From positions 14,917,272 through 14,981,271 of the forward strand of contig OY755042.1 in assembly GCA_963576565.1 (NCBI GenBank): 64,000 nucleotides of DNA. The letters are read 5' to 3'. This document shows, piece by piece, positions 9,883 to 22,108 of the stretch; position 1 is the stretch's first letter; each line of letters begins with the position of its first letter. A model generated the notes under the pieces. It searched no databases and was not told the origin of the DNA. It saw nothing but the letters and a program-made list of their open reading frames with translations. The position numbers and the translations under genes were made by a program. The DNA is from Aspidapion aeneum. Its lineage: Eukaryota > Arthropoda > Insecta > Coleoptera > Brentidae.

Positions 9883-10657
9883 AGAAACATTTTTTGATAC
9901 TTATCCCTTAGCATCTGGAAACATGCCCACATATTCTCCGCCAAAATCCTCCTTGACTTTCGGCACCAAACGCTTATTCTGCCAAAAGTAATAACTTTCC
10001 CAAAAAAAGTGAAGAGAGAAAAAATAAGCAAAATCGGTCTATGTTACATAAGCCTAACCTAACATTTGAAAAAATTTATTTTAAAAACATGATTTTTTAC
10101 CATTCCTTAGGTAACTTGTTTTAAAGTGTTGATACTTTATAATATTGTACAAAACACAATTTACTAAAATGTTTTTCAAGTTAAAGAACTTTAACTAAAG
10201 GTTGGGAAACTGTACGAGAAAAAAATATAAAGATATTAAAAGTATTCAACATCTGATTAGAAACAATGTTAAAATACGCGCAAATGCGCACACTGTTATT
10301 TTATTTGAAATTCGAGTCAAAAAGCTATTTTCATTAAATTATTTAAAAAAGTGTTGACTAAACTTGGGCTAAAGGGGCTTAGACGAAATAAATGGAACAT
10401 AAGGGTAGTTTATTAAGGGTTGGAAATTAAAAATAGAGGTACTTACATAACGTTTTAACAAATACATATATATTAATTATTAATACGCAATTTTCAGATT
10501 TTTATGCAATGATTTTTCGCCAAGGCTGTCAAAAACCAGGCTGTATGTACAGGGTTTTTCCGTATATTTTTACACCATAATCTAAAACGTTTATTTAAAT
10601 TGTTATCATAATATGATAAATACAAGTTTCATACATTTTTACAGCTTAAAATTATTT
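9883..10657. other. No recognisable feature
   Basis: AT-rich DNA. I see no coding or repeat structure beyond homopolymer runs. Confidence 0.4.
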
Positions 10658-10875
10658 CATCGCCTTTCTCACGAAGGGACCTAACTAGCATTTGGTAAAT
10701 TTGTCAGGAGAGCTAAAACACGAAAAAGTGGTAGGTATATTTCTGCAGTTAGACCAAAAGTGATTCTATTAATCAAAGCTGAACTATTTGTAATGAAGAT
10801 ATGCCACTTCGTGAGACCAAAGAGTTGCATGAGAACAGTTAGAAGGCAAAGGTCCCTTCGTGAGAAAGGCGACGA
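10658..10875. mobile_element. MITE with 25-bp inverted termini
   Basis: The left end at 10658-10682 contains CGCCTTTCTCACGAAGGGAC. The right end at about 10851-10875 is its complement with one mismatch. The 218-bp unit has no coding capacity. I saw no clear target duplication, so the superfamily is open. Confidence 0.65.
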
Positions 10876-11430
10876 TTTGTGTCCGTCAAAAAGAATTTGT
10901 AAATGTCAAAATTTGACAGGTCGATGGTTTTTTTTAATTAGAACACTCTGTATATTATTTTAGCATTTTACAGACAGTTTTAAAAACTTAAATTGTTACT
11001 CAAGGCAGCCATGAAACAGGCAATCGCATTGACACAAAAAAGGATGCTATTGTTTTGTCATCTTGTCAAATTTAGTTTAAAGGTGGTTTAAGATGGTTTT
11101 TCCGAGGAAGGAACACTGGATATGGTTAATTTGTTTGATTCAAATAACGAAAACGCATCTATAGCTTGCAACCAGTATTTTATTCAGTTGCCCGGCAGAA
11201 AAGACCGCCAGACCATATTAAATACAGCAAATAGCCTCGATTTGTCTCCCCTTATTTTTTTTTGGGGCTACCCACAGTATAATGTATAATAATTTTTGTT
11301 TTTTTTTCAAAGAATGTTCTTTCCCCACTTGCATGCCTCGGGTTTATGCATCGCACATTCGATTGATGTTGGCCACGCCTTTAAGACACGTACACATAGA
11401 TACGTAGGCTCGTTCGGCCTCGCATAGAGG
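10876..11430. other. No recognisable feature
   Basis: AT-rich, with a poly-T/poly-G junction near 11258. No gene seen. Confidence 0.35.
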
Positions 11431-11635
11431 TATGCCTATTCTGCCGCAAATGAATACGCGCCTTTACGTTGCCAAGTTTGTAACAAAAACTCCATCGATG
11501 GTTCAAGACAATATGGTTTACGACAAACTTTTTGGAACAGTCGCTACCAATGACAGAGAAGATAAACCACTCCAACAGAACTTGTCACTTCCAGGAAGAA
11601 AGTTCAGAAAAAATACTCTCAACTCACTACCTCAA

Positions 11636-13620
11636 ACAAACCTGTTGAAAGTTTTCCATCAAAATATGCAAACTGGATATCCTCAGTATACTCTTAGAAG
11701 AGTGCCACCTAGAAGTACAAATAGTGTGCATCTCAGAACACTGTTACAAGAAGGGGCAGGAACAAACTGCATCAAAATTTTACCTGTATACCATCGCGTT
11801 ACAGCTTTCTGTTGTTCAAATTTATTTATACTTTGTTTAACTGAAACTTACCGTGGAAAGTAATGAGATTAAATTTGAGTATTTAGCAGCTATAAACCAA
11901 GAACACAGGTCACCAGATGGCAATTTACAAAACTCTGGAAAACTTTTACAATTTAAACAATGAAATAGCCTCACTTTTTCCAAATTTTAAAGTTGTTATA
12001 TGAGGCGATTTCAACATCCATTTTAAAAAAGTTTATGAATGATCCCTGTTTGAGAAAGTTTCGAATTGCTTTCAATTGTTTGCTACAATTATGGAACCGA
12101 CATGGATTAGAATCTAGTTTCTAGATTTTAGTTCAAAAAACAGATGACAGATTACATTACGTTGAAAAAATAAATATAAAATCAATTTCACAAAAAAAAC
12201 GTATATTTAACAACAAAAATCAAAGTTTTGCTAGTAACTTGAAAGACATCAACTGGAATGCTGTATATAGTAAGGGTGAGGTCAATGATGCATTAATCAA
12301 CTATTGGATGTCTGCTTCAATCATATCCTCTAGAAAAACGAATAACAAAAAAATTCATAAAAGCTGGTTAACAAAGGCATAGAAAATTTAAATAATAAAA
12401 TAAAAACAACATGAACATAATAAAAACCAACATCCAAAAAAACCTCCAAAAACTAAAGAAAATGTAGAACTTCAACAATGAACATATTTCTGGTCTAAAA
12501 CAGCTGCTTTCACTAATTTTTATGAAATCCTTGAGGAAAAACTTACAGACAACATTAAAAGTAAAAAAACGAGTTCCTAAATAAAGTTCAAAAAAATCAC
12601 ACTAATGTAAGTATTCTCATTTGTAAATGTCACAGAAAAATAAATCCAAAATATCACTAAAAAATTAAAACCGAAGCGTAGTACGGAGTATGATGAAATA
12701 CCAATTACTATAATAAAAAGCAATATAAATATATTTTAAAAAACCGATAGTCTATTTAATAAACTTGTCTCTGGGAAATATTTCCAGATTGCTATAAAAT
12801 TTCCAAAATTACACCTCTTTTTAAGGAAGGAGAAAAACACTTATGAAAAACGATAGACCTGTGTCGCTGCTACTCTCGATCTCTAAAATATTAGAAACAG
12901 TGATAAAAAATCAAGTTACTTAGCGTCATCAATCAACTTTATTGTGCAAAATTCTATTGTAACAAAAAATCAATTTGGATTTCAAATAAATAACCTCTTG
13001 AAAAACATTAATCATATTATTGACCAAAGAAACCATCGCCTGACAATCTTTTGCGATTTGTTAAAAGGTTTCGATTGCGTAGACCACAGCTTACTCTTTG
13101 AAAAAGTCTCGACAAATTTTTGTTGAAGTTGAGCATAATCATCATGGCTATTCAGAAACAGTACAATAATCAGTCCTATAGGACCGCTATTATTTTTAAT
13201 ATTATGTTAATGACCTTGACATAAATTTTCCATCTGTCCCCTTCACATTGTTTGCAGATCATACTATTGTTACACTAAAAAAAAAGTATTAAATAATTTA
13301 CAAGGAAAAGGTTAGAGTATCCTGGACGGAGTAATTGATTGGTTCGCTGCAAAAAAGTTGATTCTCAATGTAGACAAAACATATAATATACTCTTCCAAC
13401 CAAACAAAAAAGTTGGAGAGCTCAACATTGTCACTGAAGACGGGCATATAAACATGAACCTGTTAGGTTTCTTGGAATTCTTGTAGATCAAGCATACTCT
13501 GTAGAAGCAAAGATTACTTTTCTTCTTCGGTGTTCTATATTTACAAGACGCATTAACGTTCAGCAAAAGCAAAACATTTTATAAGGAATCCAGGGATAAA
13601 ATAGTGATCTTCAAACTCTT
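11636..13620 (+). pseudogene. Decayed non-LTR retrotransposon (endonuclease and reverse transcriptase)
   Basis: The pieces occur in the right order on the plus strand but in shifting frames. The start of an APE-type endonuclease is near 11640 (LLKVFHQNMQ), followed by LCLTET near 11830 and GDFNIHF near 12005, after a TGA. RT motifs follow: SKITPLFKEGEKH near 12808, motif A FCDLLKGFDCVDHSLL near 13050, and FADH in place of FADD near 13257. Then comes the WFAAKKLILNVDKT segment near 13338. Many stops and frameshifts and the loss of the second catalytic Asp make it inactive. Motif style fits the Jockey/CR1 group. The 143-codon frame 11432-11863 holds its 5' end; the part before 11640 may be element ORF or chance. 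Confidence 0.8.
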
Positions 13621-13639
13621 CTTATTTTACAGTTGTAAG

Positions 13640-14560
13640 AGTTTTAATTCTTTTGGTATTTTTATGTTTTGATGTTTTTTTTTTGGTTTTTACCTATTTA
13701 TATCTCAGTCACTGACATGCCATTTTTCAACCTGCCTTTTTACTTTTTATCCCTGATTTGTTATTTTCCATCCCGGAGATAAAAAGTGACACTTTTTTGC
13801 GTAAAATACTGGATAACTTATATATTTAAAAAATATATATATATATATATTTTTAGAAAAAAAGCTAGTGATAATTTTGGAAATTAAAGGTCACAATTCA
13901 TTTACCAGTTAATCTTTGAAAATATTTAGTTAGATCTTTTTCATGGGGATAATTTTTTTTAGGCGAAAATGTAGTAAAGACAACATTAATGAAAAAAATT
14001 GGAAAAATTCGCCACAAGCAGTGTGAAGGCACCTAAATTTGTATTTATTGTCACTCAAGAAAAAAAATATTTATTTCAATTTTAGAAGCTAAATTTCTAG
14101 TGGAAAATCCGATCCATTCTATCAGACCCACTGAAAAATTTGGTTGGCGTCACCCTTTTAATTACGAAAAAACCTTCAAAATCAGGCAATGTAAGCGTCT
14201 GAAACGGTGTCACTCGGGTTTGTTTTAAATTACAAACCTGTATATCTTGTAAACTACCGTAACAAGAAGAAAACAAAGTGACATTACATTAAACCCTGAA
14301 GTTTCTTAACATTCTAAAACTAACTTCTATATAAAAATAAATATTTTTTGACCAAGATCTTTTAATCATCCGAAACAAAACAATTTTCTCTAAAGGAATT
14401 AAAACTGCAGTGACAACCAACGGCGGTTTTGGAATAAAATTCTGGGGGGGGGGAATTTTTGACCAATAACCGAAAAAAAGCACGCACAGAAAATTTTTCC
14501 AAACGGATATTTTTTCGAGAACATTTTCTAAAAACGAAAATTTGTTCGAAAACATTTTCT
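13640..14560. other. No recognisable gene; short AT microsatellite
   Basis: AT-rich DNA with an (AT)n run near 13834-13852 and a short G run near 14441. The minus-strand frames show no motif. Confidence 0.4.
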
Positions 14561-14562
14561 TA

Positions 14563-14880
14563 TATATACCGGGTGGGTCAAAAAAAACCAGACAATCTTT
14601 TTTTATTATAACTTTTGAACTATCTAATCAATGTTAATAAGACAAACTGCACGTGGCACAGAATTAATCAGAATTTTGACTAAATATATCCTTTTGTTCG
14701 CCATCTCAAAATCCAAGATGGCGGACGAAATTAAAATGTACCCTTCAAAGATGCTCGTGTATTCTTGTGTTGATTAATTATTTGCCAAGTAGAGTTAGTC
14801 TCATTAAAATCGATGGGATAGTTCAAAAGTTATAATAAAAAAGAAATTGTCCGGTTTTTTTTGGACCACGCGGTATATAT
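14563..14880. mobile_element. MITE with ~60-bp inverted termini
   Basis: The left end TATACCGGGTGGGTCAAAAA and a further 45 bases, down to AACTTTTGAACTATC, are matched by the complement at 14818-14880 with a few mismatches. Both ends abut TATA-rich flanks. The interior contains an ATGGCGGAC-type segment but no gene. Non-autonomous DNA element, family unknown. Confidence 0.7.
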
Positions 14881-15139
14881 GGATAGGTTAGGATACGCTT
14901 CCAATCCATTGACAAAAGTTAGGAAAACATCGATTTCGACCTGTCAAAAGGAGGGCAAAACAAAAAGAACAACAAACAAATTTTCGTTCAATGAAAATGT
15001 TTTCGAACAATTTTCAGTTCAAACCATAAAGTTTTTAAATTTTTCCAACAAATTTCGGCGATTCGCGCATAGGCAATATAAAGAAAACTTTTTGATGAAA
15101 AAAGCATAATAATATTAAAATTGCCAATATATGGGCCCC

Positions 15140-15855
15140 TAAGCTCACACTAGGTACTATAGTTATAGTGTACGTGTGAGCTAATAAAACTAAAAACTGA
15201 AATATATTCTATTCAATTGCAGACTAAATTACCTTTTGTTTGATACCACACAAGCCATGTTTTGACTTAAACTCAAATTTTTGAAATCTACCCCCGCCCT
15301 TAAAAAAAAACAGAAACTAAAATGTATTTTGTTAAACTCCGGACTCAATTACCTTTCGTTTGATATCACATACGCCATATTTTCACTTAAACTCTAATTT
15401 TTAAAATATACCCCCACCCTTTTTTTTTAAATAAATTAAAATGTATTTTGTTTAACTGCAGACTCAATTACCTTTCGTTTGATAACACACACGCCATATT
15501 TTCACATAAACTTTAATTTTTGAAATCTACACCCACCCTCTTATTTGGTTTGTGTTTGGTGGATTTTGTTCATTTTTAAATGGGACCATCTCGATCCAAG
15601 ACCCAGCCTAGGTACCAAATTTCATTAAAATCGGCCAAGCGGTTTTTGAGTTATGCGCGTCGGTCGTTACAGACAGACAGACAGACAGACATACAGACAG
15701 ACAGACAGACAGACGGCGCAACAAAAAAGTTTCAAAATCATCTGAAACGCAAAGATATATAAAATTTTTTGAAATCGGAGCAACTTTTTTCTTTTTCGAA
15801 AAAATTAGGATCACCATAGCTCACACTACTATAGTATAGTATATGTGTGAGCTAA
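15140..15855. repeat. Repeat element bounded by similar hairpins, with internal tandem array
   Basis: A ~40-base imperfect palindrome opening AGCTCACAC and closing GTGTGAGCT lies at 15143-15182, and another at 15818-15852. Between them are three ~110-130 bp units (about 15190-15540) carrying TTACCTTTCGTTTGAT, CGCCATATTTTCAC and a CCCACCCT box. A segment with ATTAAAATCGGCCAAGCGG and a (GACA)n microsatellite at about 15671-15713 follows. No coding sequence; the frames over the microsatellite are artefacts. Confidence 0.65.
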
Positions 15856-15952
15856 AAGTCTTTAGAATTATAATGCTCAATGTAAAAAATTAACAGGTTA
15901 GCTTATTTGACCATCTCAACTTTGCCCACAAAATTAGAGGAGTATCTATATA

Positions 15953-16300
15953 CTATATACAGGGTGGTCCAGCGAAAACTAACATTGGCCAATATCATAA
16001 AAACAAAAAAAGATATAAAAAAAAATTAAAAACCCGTTTTGAGGGTTTAAAGGGTAACTATATTACTTTTTCAACTAATCCGGTTAAACCTCTAGAGCGG
16101 TAGCCACCCCACCCCAATATCTTAAATGGAAACATTGGTCATGTGACACCTCATTTGAAAGGTTTTTTGATTCTCTCCACAAAAAAGTACTTTTACTTTA
16201 TTTAATGGTTTTGTTTCTTTCTTCATATATTGTGGCAGTTTTTGTGGGTTATAAGAAAAAAATATATATAAAAAAACAAAATTGTCTTTTTTTAAACTAG
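15953..16300. repeat. ACAGGGTGGTCC-type repeat end
   Basis: The segment beginning ACAGGGTGGTCCAGCG and continuing through CACCTCATTTGAAAGG has the look of a dispersed arthropod repeat. No inverted partner is visible, so boundaries are guesses. Confidence 0.3.
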
Positions 16301-17400
16301 GTAATTAAATAAAAGTGATCCTTTAATTTATAGATATTCCAAAATAGTTAAAAATGACTTCCTACTCTTTAAAAATTGATTAGTAATAAAAATTGATTTA
16401 AATTTTAGGCAGTAACGGTAAAATTTTATTCAAAACAGTTTTTTAGTTGTTTTATTTTTTGAATTCCCATGCAAGATAAGTTTCTTAGCAATTTTTTTTA
16501 GAGATACGACTATTTTAAACGGCGAATTAAGCTGTTCTTGGTAATTGTTGTTAATTTGTTTTCAAGTAACTTGTATAGAGCTTATTAATCTTTAGTTTTT
16601 CAGTGTTGTTTGCTTTTATTAGTTTACCGTTAGCATAATTTAGTTTAATAAAATAAAAATCTGAGGTAAAAAGATCAACCATTCTACCTATTTAGGCAAA
16701 TCCTAAAAGTTTTATAAGAAAGTATTTCAAACACCAATTAACATAAGTTTTGTCGCTTTTTGATTGAAACAATTCTAAGACCAATTTATAAAACATATAT
16801 GATAATTCTGCAAGTTTTATAATATTTTTGACGGTAATATAACCAACACTAATTTTATAAATATGCAACTTTTGTCCGTTTAGGATTTTTAATAAAATAA
16901 CTATAAAAACAATAATCTTGGAAAACACTGCAAAATACCATAAACCTACTACGAAACCTTCTTGATCCCTATTATAATAGTTGGGCATAATTTCAAAAGT
17001 TGTGGTGATTTTGATATAAATTGGTACGATTAATAAACTTATAAAGACATTTCAAAAAAACTTCTTCCGGCGACGTAATATATGCGGCGTCGCGACGCTT
17101 TAAAATGTGACGTGACATTGATCCCGATTTTTTGAAATAACTAAATAACTACATAAAGTAGGAAGGACAGTTCTAATTTCACATTTGGGTAGCCAATGAG
17201 TATCTCTTCCTAACAAGGTGTCACACTTTAGAAGCGTAATTGAGTTCCTTTAAATAAAAATTGTTAAATTTAGTTTTTATCAAAATTTAATTTTTTTTAT
17301 TTTTCGTTAATTTTGGTTTAGTTGGTGCGGTTAAGTAGTTTAAAGGGTGATTTTGTGTTCAATTGCAATCTAAGGTTCCTTTTGAGTCACACAATCTATT
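16301..17400. other. No recognisable feature
   Basis: AT-rich DNA. A 98-codon minus-strand frame at 16692-16988 is hydrophobic but low-complexity, with no motif I recognise. Confidence 0.35.
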
Positions 17401-17414
17401 GGGCGAAATGCAGT

Positions 17415-17757
17415 CTACTATATTCCGAAAACCGCATATTGATGCGATGCTCCGTTAAAAAGTTAGCATTAATGGATTTTGACCAAAATCTAATGAGCTC
17501 GTTAGAGTGTCAAACACTATTTTTCCTGAAAATTTTTTGAAAATCGGTGCAGCGGTTTAGGAGCTATCGTGTTATGGACAGAAAAAAATACACAAACACA
17601 CATACACACACAAACAGACAGACGTCACGACGGTATTGCTAGAATAGGTAAAAATACACCCAAAAAACACATTTTCGGCGTTATCTGAAAAAAAATTTCT
17701 TCGTCGCGAAAACAATACCTTCTCTAGCCATTGCTGTGTGGGCTAGGAAGGTAAAAA
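17415..17757 (+). repeat. Dispersed repeat R4 (copy 1, 5'-truncated)
   Basis: Shares ATATTCCGAAAACCGCATAT, a GAAAATCGG...AGCGGTTTAGGAGCTATCG core, a CACACA/CAGACAGAC tract and the 3' end CTAGCCATTGCTGTG...GGAAGGTAAAAA with copies at 39.96-41.28, 42.97-43.19 and 47.12-47.52 kb. Copies differ at the 5' side and agree at the 3' end, as LINE or SINE copies do. No protein coding seen. Confidence 0.65.
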
Positions 17758-17966
17758 TGAAACATGAAAATAAAATAAAAATATTTTTATTCTGTTTGAA
17801 ACATAACGCAATAACAACAATATACCTAAAAGTACTACGAACGCGAACGTTTCGGACAGATTTATTTGCTTTCCCGTTATTAACTAAGCGCGTAAACGCG
17901 TGTTAAAACTTGTCCAAGACAAATAATAGGAAGTCAATTTAAAACAACAGGAGTTTTATTTTCTTA

Positions 17967-18011
17967 CTTTAAGCACAGCCTACCTAACAACTAGGTAGGC
18001 TGTGCTTTAAG
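17967..18011. repeat. Small hairpin flanked by CTTTAAG direct repeats
   Basis: A 31-base near-perfect hairpin at 17974-18004 (CACAGCCTACCTA, loop, complement) has CTTTAAG on both sides (17967-17973 and 18005-18011). Because CTTTAAG is itself almost self-complementary, the flanks could belong to the stem rather than be a target duplication. Confidence 0.5.
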
Positions 18012-18214
18012 GCAAATGCCTTATAGGTTGTTTTGGTTCAACGCGCGGTATATTTTTTGTTGTAATAAGCAATTTATATTAGGTTGTTTTGGGTAAAAAC
18101 ATAATTTTTAAGATTATATTTTCCTCAAGGTAGACAAAGTGTCGTAGCTTCTAGAAAAACTAGTTTTTGTTTTATTTTATATAAAATTAAGCAAGAATTC
18201 TACATGATTTATAT

Positions 18215-18358
18215 GAACACAATTTTTTTTGTTACAAAATAAAGTAAGTATACTGAAACAAAACAATTAAAGAGGAAAAATAAAGTATCATTTCAAGATT
18301 AAACGCTGCGTTGAAGTAAAAAGAAATATTTTAATTCAAAACAAATTGTTTTATGGTA
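18215..18358 (+). repeat. Dispersed repeat shared with 60.74-60.88 kb
   Basis: About 110-140 bases, including TACTGAAACAAAACAATTAA and GATTAAACGCTGCGTTGAA, match 60738-60883 in the same orientation almost exactly. No coding potential. Confidence 0.65.
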
Positions 18359-18485
18359 AAACAATTTAAGAAAAGAACGTGTTTTCATTGTAGTCAAAAA
18401 TTTTTACCGTGTAGAAAAAAAATCATTAAATAAATAGTGTTTTCGTCTACCTTTACCCGCCTCCCTAGATTTACGCTCAGTGTCA

Positions 18486-18577
18486 GTATTCTTGAAATCT
18501 CCCCGGGGAGTACTCCCTCAAAATCGGGTAAAAGCTCGAATTTCGAGGAGAACTCACTCGGGGAGATTTCAAGAAGA
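18486..18577. repeat. Short inverted repeat element
   Basis: TTCTTGAAATCTCCCC at about 18489-18504 is matched by its complement at about 18559-18574. The ~90-bp unit is AT/GC mixed and non-coding. No clear target duplication. Confidence 0.45.
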
Positions 18578-18599
18578 ACGACACAGATACACACTTGTG

Positions 18600-19178
18600 T
18601 TCATCATTAACTTTAAGTAGCAATGGTTCCTAAGTATTTTTTGACGCTAAGTCCGAATCCGGACTCTGGACACCTGGATTTTTTTCCAGTGGGTGAGTTC
18701 ATATGAAATTAACGAAAATAAAAATACTTTTGGCACAATCTTGCCGATTTTAATGATTCTTGGCACATAAATCACTTCTCAAAAATTTAGCAAACTACGA
18801 CTTTGAAAGTCATTTTAATTTGTTATCTGATGGTGCCAATGAGATATACTTTTTTGGAAAATATTTAACTGGTTTGGACGTTTGAATGAGTCCATATAAA
18901 GATATTTTTGAAATCTGCTTATACCTACATGCTAAACGTCTTAAAATTTTACAATAGGCCCTAAAGTGGCACAGTAACGTATTTTAAAACAAAAAGTTAT
19001 TCTGAGTTGCAAAATCATCTTACGGCGACAGTTTTTCCATCAGAGGCTGCATCATGTTATGGGACTGCAGTAATACGGTAGCTCAAGACGGCGAAATCTA
19101 CCAGGTAAAAATATTTCCTTTACACACAGAAACTTATAATCAGGCCTGTGAACTAAAAAAAAAGCCTGGTTGAATTTA
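18600..19178. other. No recognisable feature
   Basis: AT-rich DNA with no gene or repeat structure that I can see. Confidence 0.35.
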
Positions 19179-19385
19179 CTAAAAATCAGTGGCGTATATA
19201 AGGGGGGCCTGGGAACCCGGGCCCCCCGAAGCTGAGGTTTTTTTGGATATTTTCCAGATATTTCATGAATACAAACATAAAATATCATAAAATACGGACT
19301 TATGGGGTCTCGCACCCCCCCCCCCCCCGAAACCGTTCGGCCCCCCCCCCCGAAACCTTATTCTATATCCGGCACTGCTAAAAAT
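19179..19385. mobile_element. hAT-type miniature element with 8-bp target duplication CTAAAAAT
   Basis: The element at 19187-19377 begins CAGTGGCGTATATA and ends with the near-complement TATATCCGGCACTG. The flanks CTAAAAAT (19179-19186 and 19378-19385) are identical. An 8-bp duplication with CAGNG ends is the hAT signature. The interior is C/G-run-rich and shares CATGAAT...AAATACGGACTTATGGGG with related copies. Confidence 0.85.
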
Positions 19386-19583
19386 ATGTGTTCATACAAA
19401 GTCATTGTTTTTTATATAAAAATCTATAGTTGTTTTTTGTCGGTGTGCTTGGAGGAGCACAGCAGAGATTGGATGACATCTTGGAGCATTGAATTAACCA
19501 GAGGAAACATTGTCAAATTTTATTGAAGTTTAACATCTGCAGAAGGACAAGGGGGTATTTGTTTATTATATTTGTATAATAAA

Positions 19584-21033
19584 TCAAGGTCAACAAAAAA
19601 TACAGGCCACGACCCTGAAAAAAGCTGTTCTCGGGGGAGCTAACTTTTAAATTGGGTCTTATGGGAGGTCAGAGGTTTTCTTATGATATTTTCAAAATGG
19701 TACTACAGATTTCCGCGAAATTTTATTGAAATATTCTCAAACATCATTCCGATATTCCACCAAACTTTTGGATGAAGGAAGATTAAAGGGTTAAAATCTT
19801 CAGCATTTAGCCAGGGCTATCAAAACGGACGGGCCACGATCCTCCACTTTGATGACGTCACATCCGGGGCTGATTTTTTTCTTGATGGTCACGTTACGAC
19901 ACAGCTGATTGTCTTTAAAATATTGAAGTTGGAATGACGGTTCATGAATATTTCATTTTTTTTTAAATAACGCCGTTTTTGAGATTGTTTTTACTTTATT
20001 CTGCCAGAACAATTTTTTTTAAATGTATAGGAATCCGTAATTTTTCATAGCCGCTTCATTAGCTCACACAATTTCACAGTTTAAAGCAGAAGCGAATGTG
20101 ACAATCACAGATGACAAAGTCAAATACATGTCAAATATAACAGTTGGCATGTGGTACACGGCGGGTAATTTGAATTCAAAATAAGGAATGCTAAATCTTG
20201 AAGATTTTAACCTTTTAATCATGTTGCTTCCTTACAAACCTTTGGTGGAATATCGGGATGGTGTCTGAGAATATTTCACTGAAATTTTGCGGAAATCTGT
20301 AGTGCCATTTTGAAAATATCATAAAAAAACATCTGACCTCCCATAAGACCCAATGTAAAATTCAGCCCCGGGAGAACAGCTGATTTTTTCAGGGTCGTGG
20401 CCTCTATTTTTGTGTTGGCCTTGGATTTAGCATTCCTTATTTCGAATTCAAATTACCCGTCATGCCAACTGTTATATTTGACATGTATTTGACTTTCTCA
20501 CCTGTGTTGGTCTTGGCCTTTAATTGTTTATTTGTTTGTATTGTGTTTTCCATTTTTTAATGATTTTTTACAATAAAGTTCATTTAGAATTCAAAAATAA
20601 CAGCGTTAGTCTTTTTAAAACAAAATTACACTACAAAAAAATAATTTTTTGATGTGATTTTTTTTTACTTGTAATTTATAAAAGTCTGCCGAGTGCCGAA
20701 TATAAGCAAATAGATGTAGTTAATCCGATTATTTTCCACGCAGAAATGAACACATTCGCTTCTACTTTACATTTAATTTTTGTGTAAGCTAATAAAGCGG
20801 CTCTGAAAAATTAAGGATTACTATACAATAAAAAAAATTGTTCCGCAAAAATATAGTAAAAACAATCTCAAAACGGGGTTTTTAAAAAATCAAATATTCA
20901 TAAGCCGTCATTTCAACTTTAATATTTCAAAGGAAATCAGATGTGTCGTGACGGGACCATCAAAAAAAAAAATCAGCCTCCGATGTGACGTCAACAAAGT
21001 GGAGGATCGTGGTCCGTCCTTTTGATAGCCCTA
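19584..21033. repeat. Nested inverted-repeat elements
   Basis: The outer element B runs 19812-21033, with ~290-bp inverted ends starting AGGGCTATCAAAACGGACGG and GATAGCCCTA. Its core has inverted arms at about 20103-20196 and 20424-20520 (AGGAATGCTAAATC). Between these lies a ~235-bp segment A (20191-20428). A second copy of A in the opposite orientation (19584-19810) sits directly left of B. No coding. The arrangement implies successive insertions of foldback elements into each other. Confidence 0.65.
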
Positions 21034-21119
21034 AATAAACAACCACGGGAATTCTTGTGGCCAAGCTTTGCGGTGTTATAATAGCATAAATTTATTTTGA
21101 CAGCGATAATATTAAAAAA

Positions 21120-21545
21120 CGTGAAATTTAGTACTCGTCAATTTAAAAATCAAACAAGTTTCGTGACTAATCGGGTACAAAGGAGTTTTTCTTTCTCAAT
21201 GTGACACCCTTGCGAAGTTAATTAGATGGTTGTGTCTCTAATCCTATGTAAAGAGTGAGAAAACTCTCGCAAGAAGCGCCATTTTCGAGAGAAACTAAAA
21301 CAAGAGCAGGCGAAAATAAACTGCTATACATATCGATCAATGAAAAGGTCGATTGCAAATAAAAATAAGTAAACCATCCGTGACCAACGACAGCTCTTCT
21401 GTCTTTCAGGCCAGATCAACGCTGATAAGCGTTTTTACCCACCATCAGACACGTGAGCGTCCATGAGCGGAATTTTTAAGCCAAATAATACTAACAAACG
21501 TGAGATTTAGTACTCGCGAATTTAAAAATCAAACAAGTGATTTAG
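21120..21545 (+). repeat. Pair of ~46-bp direct repeats, 380 bp apart
   Basis: GAAATTTAGTACTCGTCAAT and about 25 further bases at 21121-21165 recur with few changes at 21500-21545. The bases between contain no recognisable gene. Origin unknown. Confidence 0.5.
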
Positions 21546-21597
21546 AGTAAAAAGTAAAAAAAATTAATTAAAAAAAATTAAGTTATATTTGTTATTT

Positions 21598-22108
21598 TTT
21601 ACAGTCTCCAGATCACGTGTCTATTATAAAAAGTAAAAAATTGCGCCCGAAAACACGCAACGCTGAGCCCGCCCGCCCGGAATTGTACTGGAACTGCAAG
21701 TTTTGCAGCTCTATTTTTGCCTAGATTTCGCTATCTAAACCCATGAGCAAGTGCGGTGCGGGGCGAAGTAAGGGGTTCCTAGCCGAGCACAGATCTCGTT
21801 AGCCGCCTAGCTACGTTGTGTTGCAATTTAGCAGCGCAACAATGCCAATAACTTCATTTGACCGACTGTGAAATGCGGCCTTCGCCGACGGCGCGCCGCG
21901 TCATACTCAACACACGTACGCGATTTGAAGGTCTACTATACCGGACCGACTACTAACACCGGACCGAAAATATAATGCTATTCCAATAATTTTAGAAATA
22001 AAATACCTAATTATATTAGAAAAATAGCAGCGGCTGAAAAATAGTCAAATAATGTGAAAATTTTGGGGGTTCTGCAGCTCTGCCGCCCTTATGCACTTGC
22101 CGCCCCTG
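21598..22108 (+). mobile_element. hAT-like element, right portion (sister of 40.05 kb copy)
   Basis: From TTACAGTCTCCAGATC to GCACTTGCCGCCCCTG this matches 40120-40819 in the same orientation, including AACGCTGAGCCCGCCCGCC and a shared GTGCGGGGCGAAG block. The left terminus of the sister copy (CAGTGGCGGCTCGTG) is missing, so this copy is 5'-truncated or rearranged. GC content is above the surroundings. Non-coding. Confidence 0.7.

Noticed and set aside
15580..15817. Frames with TDRQTDRQ or SVCLSVCL repeats
   Set aside because: Translation of a (GACA)n microsatellite.
21598..22108. GC-rich island as a CpG promoter of a gene
   Set aside because: It is a copy of the hAT-like element at 40.05 kb, whose GC-rich interior explains the composition.
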